A stretch of DNA of 13,255 bases from assembly GCF_000611645.1 (NCBI RefSeq), contig NW_014012076.1, positions 1-13,255 of the forward strand, read 5' to 3'. A model generated the notes under the pieces. That model worked only from the letters and a program-made list of their open reading frames with translations, did not search any database and had not been told where the DNA came from. The translations under genes were made by a program, and so were the position numbers. This document shows, one piece after another, positions 1 to 8,986 of this stretch. Source of the DNA: Monoraphidium neglectum. Lineage: Eukaryota; Chlorophyta; Chlorophyceae; Sphaeropleales; Selenastraceae. How positions within the stretch are numbered: the first letter of the stretch is position 1; each line of letters opens with the position of its first letter.

Positions 1-232
1 AGGGGAGCGGGCGCGTGGGAGGGAAGGGAGCGGCGTTCCAGGCTGCGTTTCAGGGGCACGGGCAGGCCGAACCAAGTGCACGGTGCAGGACAGGGCCTGC
101 AATTTCCAGTGCGCTGTTTTTACCCAGGGGTGAGCGTGAGCGGGGCCTTGGTGCCAGTCCGGCAAGCAGGGCCGCCCCACCGGCCGCGCCGCGCGCCATG
201 CGCCGTGCACGCAAGCCCCGGGCGTGGCTCAC

Positions 233-1981
233 CGCCGAGCTTGGCGCCGATGGCGTTGGGCAGCGTCTGCAGGCCGTTGCGGAAGCTGCCCACGGTCTGG
301 CCCTTGGGCTTGGGGGGCAGGCGCTCGTCGCGCGGCGGCGGGGGGTTGGCCCTGCGGTCCTGGAACAGCTTGATGGCGCCGCCCACCAGGCTGCCGCCCT
401 GCTTCTCGAGGATCCAGATCTGACGCCGGAGCAGCGAGCGACGAGTGCACACGTCAGGGGCCAATTAATGGGCCGAAGAACCGCATTTGTTGGCGTCAGG
501 TGCCCCCTTGCTGGACGCCGCGTGATGGGCTCGCGGCGCATCAAGCTGTGCACTGTGCGAGTAAGCCAACCCCTCCGCGCTGCGCAGCAATGCGCAGCGC
601 CGCAGCCGCCCCGCAGCGCGCCACCGCCGCCCGCCCTCCTGGCGTCTGCAACTGCGCCGCCTTCGCCCGACGGCGCTGGCGGCGCAGGTGGCATGCCCGT
701 ACGCGGTGCCCCGGCCGCCGTGGCCGCCGCGTGGGGGCGCTCACCCTCTGGAACGCGGCCTTCATGGAGAGCTTGGAGGGGTCCCCCGCGTACACGCCGC
801 TGCAGAAGGGCTCGATCAGGCGCTCAAACACCTCGGCGCCCAGGTTGCGGCGGATGAACTGCTCCACGCTCTCCTCGGACTCTGGCCAGACCAAGTGAAG
901 TGGGGGGTTGCGCAGGGTGGGGCACGGCGGGGTGGGGAAAAAAAGGTAGGGCGGCTGTGACGCAGCCAGCAGCAAGAGGCGCGCAGGCAGGCCCAGCCGT
1001 GCGGATGGCAGCAAGCACACGGCGCTCACGGGCGGCCTCCCCTACCCTAGGCCGCGAGCCTTGTTGGTGCCGCTCACCGGGCATAGTGCCGTTGGCGATG
1101 CCGATGGCGCCGAGTCCTGCGCGGATCTTGCCCCAGATGCTCATGAGGTCAAAGGTAAAGGCGTCCAGGCCGCTGGGCACGGGCCGCAGCTTGTTCTGCC
1201 AGAACACAAAGCGCGGCGCCGTGGGGTCACCAAACACGAGCTGGTCGGCCACGCCGGCCTCGACCTTGGGGGGATGGAGAGGGGCGTTGGTGAGCCGTGC
1301 GGCAGGCAGACGCGGGGTGCGCGCATGACCAACATAGCAACAAAGGGCGCTCACATCCAGAACATGCCGTTGCCATGCACCCCTAGGGCCGCGCATGGCC
1401 TCGGTTACCTTTCGACGCCAACCGCCCGCAACCGAGCCAATATGTGAGACGCCTTGCCCGGGTGCGCACAGGTGACGGCACACACGGCAGGGCCTGCCTT
1501 TGCCAACACTCACCGCGGCCAGGAGCATCGAGTCGTTGGGCTGGAAGCTGTTGGGCCCTTCCTCCCAGACGTACCCGTCGCTTGCCAGCGAAGTGATGTT
1601 GCCGCCGACGCGATCCCTCGACTCGGTCACCAGGAAGCTCTTGACGTTGTCAGCGTGCTTAGTTGCCAGTGCCTGTGCTGTGACGAGGCCAGAGATGCCC
1701 GCGCCCACGACGACCGTGTCGTAGACGTCTGGTTCGGGGCCCCCGTTGCCAGAGGCCGCGCGAACGCTGGTACGCGCGCGAACACCAGCTATTCTAGAGA
1801 CCAATTGAGCCTGCTGCTTGAGGGCCACGCCAAGGGGCTGCCGCTGCTGGGCCTGGGCAGCTGCAGCAGCACCAGTGACCCTGCTGCAGCCTGTCCGCAA
1901 GCTGCTGCGGGGCCCCATGCGTGCACCTGAAGCACGCCTTGATGGCGCCATCACGCCAGTCTGGGCGTGGGACGAAAGCAT
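233..1981 (-). CDS. PPX1: Protoporphyrinogen IX oxidase, chloroplast type (3' part outside window)
   Basis: This enzyme oxidises protoporphyrinogen IX to protoporphyrin IX with FAD, the last step shared by heme and chlorophyll synthesis, in plastids. It is the target of diphenyl-ether herbicides. Four exons are visible on the minus strand: 1981-1514, 1264-1078, 881-745 and 419-233. All have GT/AG borders and matching phases (0, 1, 0, then 1), giving 326 residues of an expected total of roughly 550. The fourth intron runs past the left edge. Residues 1-83 are rich in Arg, Ser and Ala and lack acidic residues, as in a transit peptide. The FAD dinucleotide motif VVGAGISG lies at 91-98 and RVGGNI at 124-129. 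Family blocks follow: [53 protein letters not shown] and [11 protein letters not shown] chose the first ATG (1981); Met11 (1951) is an alternative. The family assignment is secure; the symbol follows algal usage. Confidence 0.93.
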
Positions 1982-2557
1982 GGCTGCTGTACGCCGAGAG
2001 AAGCAGTGAGATCAAGCCGAGCTTGTGATAAACGCGTCTAAAGTGGTTCACTGGGGCATCCAACGGTTTTATAGACACGGCTTTTATTGGACCTCAAAGG
2101 ATCTCTCCTACATCGCCGGCCTTCATCACCTCTGGTTGGCCAGTGACTATAGTGCGAGCGGCACCGTCGTCAGCACACGCACGAGTGCGACGACAGTCGG
2201 GGTGTACCGTACGTGCAGTGAGGAAAAATCGGAGGAGTTCTTAGTTCCATTACATGAGACTGCTCTTGTCAGATCGATTGATCAACACGCTGGGTTTGAA
2301 CTGGCCTCCTGAACAGCTCCTTACAGACCCCAGAAGTTGAGTGCCGATAATTGTAAGACCGCAATCGTAATTACAGCTGGTAACAACACAACAGCAGATT
2401 CACTGCCGGCAAAGCTGCTTGTGGGTGTACAGCATAGCTGCTGCAAGAGGGCGACGCCTGAACGCAAGCACAAGTCCAGCGGCCGGTTTCTCGTGCCAAA
2501 ACGCCAGCGCACCCCCGAAATCCTAGGTGTGGCGCTGCCGCAGGCACAGCGGGCGCC
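1982..2557. promoter_or_regulatory. Shared upstream region between divergent PPX1 and SKA2-like genes
   Basis: These 576 bp separate the two divergent start codons and must hold both 5' UTRs and both promoters. On the minus strand a TATA-type box precedes PPX1. No clear TATA box was found for the plus-strand gene. Base composition is lower in GC than the flanking exons, especially at 2030-2420. I see no conserved open reading frame or RNA gene here. Calling it a bidirectional promoter is inferred from the layout only. Confidence 0.5.
2067..2073 (-). promoter_or_regulatory. TATA-box candidate for PPX1
   Basis: Read on the minus strand this is TATAAAA, 85 to 92 bp upstream of the chosen PPX1 ATG. 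That would put transcription start near 2035-2045 and give a 5' UTR of about 55-65 nt. It is a good consensus match at a sensible distance, but in a relatively AT-rich stretch it could also arise by chance. Confidence 0.4.
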
Positions 2558-3736
2558 ATGCAGCTGAGCGCGGGGTCGTCCGACCTCGCGGTGGCGGGCG
2601 AGGACCTGATCGGCCTGCTGGAGCGCAGCGGCACCACACTCGCTCAAGTGGCGCGGCGCTTGGAGGAGGAGTTTGCCGACCGCTTCTCAGATGTTGGGGT
2701 GAGCAGTCCGGCGGGGCGCATTGGCTGGCGCCGGCGCGGCACGGGGCACAACGCTGTGGCGACCAACAGCCGCATGGTTGCGCCGCCCGTACCTCGCAGA
2801 GGGGAGGCACCGGCGCTGACGTATCAACATCGCCTGCGCTGCGGGCTTGCTCCCTCTCAGGTCAATCCCCTGGCGATAATAAAGCGCATCCGGCGGCTGG
2901 AGAGGTGCGCATCTCGCGGGCCGCGCCCACGGCGGAGCGGCAGCCAGCAGCGACCCGACGAGTCCAGCCTTGCAGCTGTTGTGGCTCTGCGTTGGCGCAG
3001 CTCGGCGCTGGCGCGAGCTGCCTCATGGCAGCAAGCGTATGAGGCAGAGTTCTCAATCCAAATGCCACACATTCACACCACAGGGACCTGCCTGAGCTGA
3101 AGGAGCAGTGCCAAGCCCTCATTACAACCAAGCAGGTGGAGGGCTGGGCGCTGCTGCGCGCATGCGCCCCGCTGTCAGGACCTTTGGGACGATCCACCAT
3201 GGCATGCCTGACTCAGCGCTTCAAGGGTTGATCTTCCCAGGCCGATCAACTGCCCAAGCCCGAGCTTCCGACCTGCGCCTGCGCGCTCTCTGCGAGGGAA
3301 CAAGCTCCTTGGTGATCCATTGCAACCCCCACCGGGAACGACCGTCCACAGGAGCTGACCGACTCGGCGCGGCAGCTTCTGCACAGCAATCGAGACCAGC
3401 TGCAGGCGCTCAACGCGCGCAGCGGCGCGCCTCAGCACGACGACGCGGCGGTGGTGGGCGCGTTTGACTCGGCCATTGGCGAGTGGGACTCCCAGATGCG
3501 GCGAGCACGGGAGAATGCCGGCGGTGAGATGTCACTGGGCACTGCTTTGGCGCACGCTTGCTGCAGTGGGTACCGCAGCGCGGGTTGCTTGTGCGCACGC
3601 CCTTGCCAGGGTGTGCACTCCTGGAGCTACTGGCAACTTCAAGGGCGGATGGCCAGACCTTGGGTTTGCATTCAAGGGCATGCATACATGGGGTTGAGGT
3701 CACTAGCATGCGCATGGGCAGGCATGCACGCGCGCG

Positions 3737-3768
<32 letters not shown>

Positions 3769-4622
3769 TACACGGCAAATGTTCCATATATGTGGGAGTG
3801 CGCGCGGGGCAGCGCGCGCGTGTGGAAGTGAAAAAATAAGAGGGGGGGGAGAAAAATGCGCGGGCGCCGGTGGCGGCGCCCGCAGGGCGCAGAGACACGC
3901 ACACACAGACACACGCACACACAGACGTGCATGTGTGTGCACACACGCTCGCGCGCGCACGCTCACACACACACGCACACACACACACACACACACACAT
4001 TGACGGTTTTGCTTATGTGTGCATGCCTGCTGTGCTCGTCTCGCAGGTGGGGGCCTGGCGTACACCACGCAGGCGCTCAACCTCGCCCTGGCGAGGTCAA
4101 ACCTGCAGTGACTGCAGTCCTTTCTTCCGCTGGACCAAGCAGTCATTCTGGAGCCTTGATCACCACGTCTTTGCATTTAATATGCGTCAATCTTTAGCGT
4201 GTGTCGGCATGGCTTTTGAAGCTTTGCGCCGTGATGGTGTCATTGCGGCACACACACGAGCAGGAGCCCGCTCTTCAACGCCGAGCGTGGCTCAAACAGC
4301 ATCAAGGCACATCAGACCACTTGATTGCTGCGCACCCACAATTTCACAATTTACAGCTGATGGGTTTCAAGTGAAGCACGGGGATACAGACAGCAGCAGG
4401 ACCTCACAACCGTCCCAGGCAAATTAAAGGGCGAGAGGGCAGGGTGCGCTCGGTCAAAGGCGTCACGCCGCCGGGCCTGCGCAAGCTAGCAGCCGGACCC
4501 GGTGGGTGCATATCAATCAGCAGTTTTGCAGCACAGTGAGTTTGCTTCGCAGTGCTCGACGGTCACGGGGCAAGCGGTACAGCAACCGGCTGCTCAAGTT
4601 GGGCGCACGCTTCCATGGTTGA
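2558..4622 (+). CDS. SKA2: SKA2-like spindle/kinetochore-associated protein
   Basis: SKA2 is a small coiled-coil subunit of the Ska complex, which helps hold kinetochores on spindle microtubules; plants have a short homologue. Exons: 2558-2698, 2861-2904, 3084-3135, 3352-3523, 4047-4095, 4419-4505 and 4553-4622, all GT-AG and in phase (204 aa). Residues 17-44 (LIGLLERSG...RLEEEF) and 48-79 (NPLAIIKRIRRLER, DLPELKEQCQALI, TTKQ) are helical. They match the plant SKA2 core as I remember it, including the NP-x-x-I-x-x-RI segment and the later EWDSQMRRA block at 123-131. The C-terminus is uncertain. If the exon starting at 4047 is read through instead of spliced at 4096, translation stops at TGA 4109-4111 and gives 157 aa. 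The two extra exons have strongly coding-like codon use and add a basic tail. The last donor (GTGCAT) is weak. Intron 4 (523 bp) carries CA/CG microsatellites. Family call moderately sure, C-terminus not. Confidence 0.72.
3722..3774. repeat. Alternating purine-pyrimidine tract with (CA)n, SKA2 intron 4
   Basis: Purines and pyrimidines alternate without a break for 53 bp. A CG-rich left half (GCATGCACGCGCGCG type) passes into about 12 CA units at 3745-3768. Such sequence is a classic Z-DNA former. It is intronic and encodes nothing; the His-Thr or Val-Cys repeat frames across it are artefacts. Confidence 0.9.
3892..4000. repeat. Compound CA/TG/CG microsatellite, SKA2 intron 4
   Basis: A second, less regular block lies 120 bp after the first. 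It is made of CA runs broken by AGAC and GCTC, a TG run (near 3930-3938), a GCGCGCGC core (3949-3958) and a final CA run at about 3964-3999. It ends about 47 bp before the intron's acceptor site and displaces any ordinary pyrimidine tract in that stretch. Confidence 0.9.
4351..4355 (-). terminator. TGTAA poly(A) signal candidate for the cysteine-rich gene
   Basis: TGTAA on the minus strand is the chlorophyte poly(A) signal. This is the first copy downstream of the stop codon at 4875 of the minus-strand cysteine-rich gene, about 520 nt away. If used, that 3' UTR would overlap the 3' end of the SKA2-like gene in antisense. A five-base match is weak evidence. Confidence 0.25.
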
Positions 4623-4874
4623 GTGCAAGCGAATGCCATGCACAGGGTCAGTGGCAGCAGTGCAACAGCAGCGCAAGTGGGCACTCCACCATCAGTGCAC
4701 GCCTGCCCCAGCACATGTGCGCGTGTGGGTAATTGGCTATGGGCTCGACGCCAAAATTCGCTTCGCCTTTGCCGCTAGCAGCGCAGGGGCAAGGAAAGTG
4801 GGCCCACGACTGTATCTATTGGACATGCAGCAGCATTGGCGGCGGGTCGGACAGGGTTTATGATATGCTAGTAA
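4623..4874. other. Convergent intergenic segment, 252 bp
   Basis: This lies between the longer SKA2-like model (plus) and the stop of the cysteine-rich gene (minus). It must hold 3' UTRs of one or both. No TGTAA, hairpin or coding signal was recognised. If the shorter SKA2 model is right, the gap is 763 bp, starting at 4112. Confidence 0.5.
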
Positions 4875-6456
4875 TCAAAGCAGCACCGCCGCCCCAACAG
4901 CCGCCGCGGCCGCCACCACCGCCGCCGCCGCTGCGCCGCGGCGGGCGCCCGCTGCGTTGGTGGTGCTGAAGTCCCCGGTCTGCACCGACGCGAACACCTT
5001 GGGGTCGACGCTGACTGTGTCCAGCGACGCGCACGACACCTTGCTGCTGGCGCGCGCGCACGCCTTGGCGCCGTCGGCCACCTCCGTGCTGTTGGCGCCC
5101 AGCACCCACGCTGTCTGGCCGGCGCCGGTGGCGACACACGCGCGCACGAGGTCGTTCCAGCGGCAGAGGGGCGCGCTGGCCTTGCAGGTCCCGGGGGAGG
5201 AGAAGGCGGTGCAGCTCTTGGCCATGGCGCGCAGGGCCACCACGCCCGGGCAGTCGCCCCAGACTGCAAATAGACGGGGACGAAGGTGGGGGGACGGCGT
5301 TGATATGATGCATGGTTTGTTCATGGCTGAGATCCGCGTCGCCCCCTGCCATCATCACCAAATTATCGGCCCCAGCAACAGCCACCAAACCTTCGGGCAG
5401 CAAGCCCAGCACATGAGCATCGCACCTCTTTTGGGCGCCAACCCCACCGGCGCTCGCTGTCTGCCCTCCTCACCAACGTGTCCCCCACCACCGCGGCCAC
5501 CCACCTGCGGGGTCCTGCGACGCGATCTGCTTCATGATCTTCGCGGTGCCCTCCTTGTCCTTTTTCTTCTCAAGCGCAAACATCTGCTTGGGCATGCACG
5601 CACGCGGCGCGAGCGCCGGCGCCGACCCCCCGGCACCCTTGACCTCCGACAGGTGGCGCAGCTGCCCGTGGCTGCCGCCCTGGGCGGCCGCGACCTGCAG
5701 CTCATCGTACCACACGCAGCTGGGCCCCATGCGGCCGCACTCCTTCTCGTTGAAGGCGGAGCCGCAGCGGACGTAGGACTCCATGAGGGAGCCGGGGCAG
5801 CCGGACTTGAACACGTCGCGCTGGGCCAGCAGCGACGCGTCGACATTGCAAGACGGCGTCTGGGGGACGAGCGCGTGCGCGCGGGCAGATGTGTCGGGTA
5901 TTGTACGGTACTGTATAGGTCAAAATTTGGTGTGCCACCTTCGTGCAACTTTTCACGGACGGGGCACGATTGAAGCTGGAACAAGGGACAGGCGCCTCAA
6001 TCACTGCGCAGACTCACCAACTGCAGCGGAGCACAAGCCTAAAACAACGCGGTCATCCATCAACTGCGCGGTCATCCATTCACTGGACCATCTGCAAAAA
6101 TCTCAATGCCATGATGCAATGGTGATATGGCGGCTGCAGCCATCACCGGCACCCTTGCCAACCCCAGACCGTCGCACCAGGGTGTTGTCCCAGGTGCAGG
6201 CGTCGGCCGCGACGCAGTCCGCCGAGGTCTCAAAGATGTGGCAGGCCGCCTCCATCGCAGACCCCTGCAGCACCTGGACGGCTAGAGGGTTGTCCGCGGG
6301 GCTGCTGGCCAGGGTCGGCAGGCGCGAGATCACGAATGACGGCGACGCGTCGCACACCACATCGTTGCGCCAGATGCACTTGCTGACAGTGGCGGCCCAC
6401 GCGGCGGGCGCCAGGCAAGCCAGCAGAAAGAGGGCAAGCGGCTTAGTGGACGCCAT
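4875..6456 (-). CDS. Secreted cysteine-rich repeat protein with GPI-anchor-like tail, family unknown
   Basis: I do not recognise this family. Three exons (6456-6178, 5859-5505, 5263-4875) join in phase to give 340 aa. Residues 1-22 form a signal peptide (hydrophobic core LALFLLACLAPAAWA). A motif C-x8-C-x(5,6)-C-x-W followed by D or N occurs three times: C72/C81/C87/W89, C125/C134/C141/W143 and C229/C238/C245/W247. A Phe or Ile-Phe pair follows the first Cys. A fourth, half unit, C-x-W-x5-C, sits at 27-35. The region after C-x-W usually carries one more Cys (97, 181, 253). A low-complexity insert spans about 149-180 and a Lys-rich stretch 190-203. One N-glycosylation sequon (NST) is at 269. 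The C-terminus (322-340) is Ala/Val-rich and hydrophobic after an Asn-Ala-Ala-Gly-type site, as in GPI-anchored proteins. It is probably an extracellular or cell-wall protein. The ATG at 6456 sits directly before the signal peptide; an in-frame ATG at 6492 would lengthen the N-region. Confidence 0.8.
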
Positions 6457-7232
6457 GGCGTCTGGGGCCTGTCTTCGGTCCTGGAGTCGCATCAAGGTTT
6501 GGGGGTGGTGCGGGGTGCGAGCAGCCACGCTCGGTTGACAAATGGGCAGCTCAGGTGTGTGGGCGCTGCCGCTACTGCTGTTGGGAGCCGGGGCAACCCA
6601 GCGACAGCGTCAATGGTTGTAAAGTAACCCTATTCTCTTGAGTACGCAGGCAAGATGCTGAAACAAACCGCCACCCCACACGGGCTTTAGCCAGGCAGAC
6701 CGGTCCCTAATCGCATCGACTTCACAATGACCTCGATGCTGACCATAACACACATTCAGTGAGTAACACACACCCGATTCACCTCGTCTGGCCGACAACT
6801 ACAGTAGCTGCTGCTAAGGTCCACTCGCACCGCGCCCCGATCGCTCAATCTCGCTGTCTAAACGCATCTATAATTGTATATGCTGTAATAAACGTGTACA
6901 TGTGCCTCATTTGCAGCGTCCTGCTGCAGCAGCAGCAGCAGCAGCATCAGCAGCTGCTGTTGACCTTCCATCCAAGCTGGGGGGCGATGCATGGCGATCA
7001 TCCGATACTCAGATGCTTGCGGGCTGCTGTTGCTGGGTCCACGCCAACCATTACTGATGTCAAATCCGTTTAGCCTAACACACGTAACTCACTGCAACCA
7101 ACTAGCCCCACCGATACGGAAACTGACACATTTTCACAACCACATTCGGGCAGGCTATTGGGGCAGTGGCTGGGAAAGGGCATTCCACCCAACATCACCA
7201 CGTCACACATTGCCCGCTGCCCACAGCCGTCA
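6457..7232. other. Intergenic region between two minus-strand genes
   Basis: These 776 bp lie between the stop of the VAT-1-like gene and the start of the cysteine-rich gene, and should hold the 3' UTR of the first and the promoter of the second. No TGTAA was found on the minus strand, and no convincing TATA box near 6456. It holds a CAG/CTG cluster (6920-6961) and an AT-rich part around 6860-6900. No open frame here looks coding. Confidence 0.6.
6920..6961. repeat. CTG/CAG triplet cluster with self-complementary ends
   Basis: A CTGCTG unit runs into about seven CAG units, a CAT interruption, then CAGCAG and CTGCTG. The CTG and CAG ends can pair with each other, so the element can form nested hairpins. 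It lies outside predicted coding exons. Confidence 0.8.
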
Positions 7233-8986
7233 TCACCCATCACCATCCACCACTACCACTACCTTGCCCACAGTCCCGCCGCCCTGCAGCGCCTCCAGCG
7301 CTGCTGGCAGCCGCTCCCACGGCTCCACCAGCCCCACATGGGGCGGCGGCAGGTGCAGCGCCTGCACCTGGTCAAACAGGTCCGCCATGAGATCCGCCCT
7401 CTGGTATAGCCAGATGAGGTTGAACCCCAGGGCACCCTTGTTCTCGCCTGGCATGGTTAGCACGTCCAGCCGCGGCCGCGTGGCCCAGCTGAGCAGAAGC
7501 CGCAGTGCAGCGAGCAGGTTTGGGGGCCACAGGAGCCGCCAGTCGCGCGCAAGGCTGATGCCGGGGGGCGGGGTCAGGGTGCCGGCGCCAAAGACGACGT
7601 ATCTGCAGTGTGCAACATTGTGGCAAGGGGTGGCAGTGCCTGCATGGGAGGTGTGTGGGGTGTGTGGGTGGCTGTGGAGAACTCTGCAGCGGGGGGCCAG
7701 TAGTGACCTGGGGAAGGAAGAAGAGCCTTCGCGTAACCCACACAATCGAACGAACGCCGCAGGCAGCACACCACAGCCTTACAAGCGGACGGGTCCCTTG
7801 CCAGCGGTCCCTGTGCAGACCCGCCGCTATTGATAGCTGCCAACAGCGCAGCAACCCCAAGTCTTGAGGGCACGGGCACCGCGGCCTGCCCCGGGCTGGC
7901 CCCTCACCTGCCGCATGGCGCGAGGGCGTCGTACCCTGGCTGCAGGTACTCCCCCGCCGCACTGTCCAGGAACACGTCAAAGCCCTCCAGGTCACGCGCC
8001 CGCAGGTAGCCCTGCAGCTGCGCCCTCACGGCCGCATCGCCCCTGACCCTTGCGACGACCCCCACCCCGAGGGCTGCGGCCTCGTCGCCCCCGCTGCCGC
8101 CGCCGCTGCCGCCGCCGCTGCCGCTGCCGCTGCCGGTGATTTCAGGGCTCAATGTCACGCCGCCGCCGCCGCCGGGTTGATGGTGCAAAATCTGCCTCAT
8201 GGTCTTGACCTTGCCGTCGCTCCCAACCAGCCCCAGCACGCGCGCCCCACACGCGCGGCAGATCGCCACGGCTTGCAGCCCCACGCCGCCCGCCGCGCTC
8301 TGCACCAGCACGGTGGCGCCGCCGGGGCGGCGCTTGCACGCGGCCTGGAGGTCGCCGAGCACGAGCAGCCCGTACGCTGCCGTCAGGGCCTGCACGGCAA
8401 ACGCGGCACCCTGGGCGAAGCTCCAGCCGTCGGGGATTGGTCGAAGGTAGCCTGCTGCGAGCGCAACGTGCGACGCAAACGCGCCGAAACGGGTGACGCC
8501 CATAACGCGGTCCCCGGGCCGCAGCGAGATGCTTGGGGTTTGGCCGCCGCCGCTGCTGTCGTCGGGATTGTCTGGGTGCACATCTGTCACCACGCCCGCG
8601 AATTCCAGGCCGGGTGTGAAGGCGCCTTTGGGGGCCGCTTGGTAGAGCCCGAGGCAGCAGAATACGTCCGCAAAGTTCAAACCAATGGCCTTGACCTCGA
8701 CTAGGGCCTCGCCAGGCTGCAGCTGGGGCATGGGGTCGTCTGGGGTAGGGTGGGTGCAAGGGTTCGCCGTGGTGATCAACACCTGGTGTGGTCAATGCTG
8801 GTCTGACGCGACAACATGTGTTGGCGCGACGGCCCAACCCTGACCGCCGCCATGCAGTCGTCGCCTTGTCGTGGACGCTGCATGCAAACCTTTCGCCTCA
8901 CCCAACAGCTTCAGGTCTGCCAAGGCCCCTTGCTTTGTAATCTGCCATATCTGTCGTGTGGTGCGCTTGTTGGGTGCTGCTGCCAT
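7233..8986 (-). CDS. MDR-family quinone oxidoreductase-like protein, VAT-1 type
   Basis: Medium-chain dehydrogenase/reductase without zinc, related to NADPH:quinone oxidoreductase (zeta-crystallin) and VAT-1. Exons 8986-8902, 8739-7908 and 7602-7233 join in phase (1, then 2) to give 428 aa. The N-terminal catalytic-type domain has QPGEALVEVKAIGLNFADV (34-52) and TPGLEFAGVV (about 70-79). The nucleotide-binding motif QSAAGGVGLQAVAI lies at about 175-188, followed by VLGLVGSDGKV. GFDVFLDSAAG and GRYVVFGAG follow, then the VAT-1-like block NKGALGFNLIWLY. The protein ends in GKVVVVVDGDG, the usual last strand. A Gly/Ser-rich insert (about 217-247) separates strands where relatives are compact. 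The substrate cannot be told from sequence. The start at 8986 has a good context (GCCATGG), but the frame is open upstream to 9100. Starting at 9046 or 9040 would add an Arg-rich leader without acidic residues, resembling a mitochondrial presequence. Confidence 0.88.
8080..8140 (-). repeat. Gly/Ser low-complexity coding repeat inside the VAT-1-like gene
   Basis: GGC/AGC-type codons on the minus strand encode a GSGSGGGSGGGSGG-like linker. It falls between the coenzyme-binding strand block and the GFDVFLDS block. It is in frame, is probably a flexible loop, and is likely prone to length change. Confidence 0.85.

Noticed and set aside
1..232. A fifth PPX1 exon inside the left edge
   Set aside because: None of the frames resembles the family segment expected after LGG, so this is treated as intron 4 running out of the window.
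50..857. Plus-strand and second minus-strand frames over 15-857
   Set aside because: They overlap PPX1 exons 3 and 4 and their introns in antisense, with only low-complexity Ala/Arg/Pro content.
3740..4003. Open frames encoding His-Thr or Val-Cys repeats across CA/TG tracts (also 10096-10422)
   Set aside because: They are translations of microsatellites lying inside introns of well-supported genes and have no other coding signal.
4885..4960. GCC/GCG triplet repeat as a separate element
   Set aside because: It encodes the Ala-rich hydrophobic tail of the cysteine-rich protein in frame and needs no other explanation.
8142..8837. Long overlapping frames on both strands across the VAT-1-like gene
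   Set aside because: GC-rich coding DNA leaves shadow frames open. Only the minus-strand frame shows MDR motifs and splice-consistent ends.
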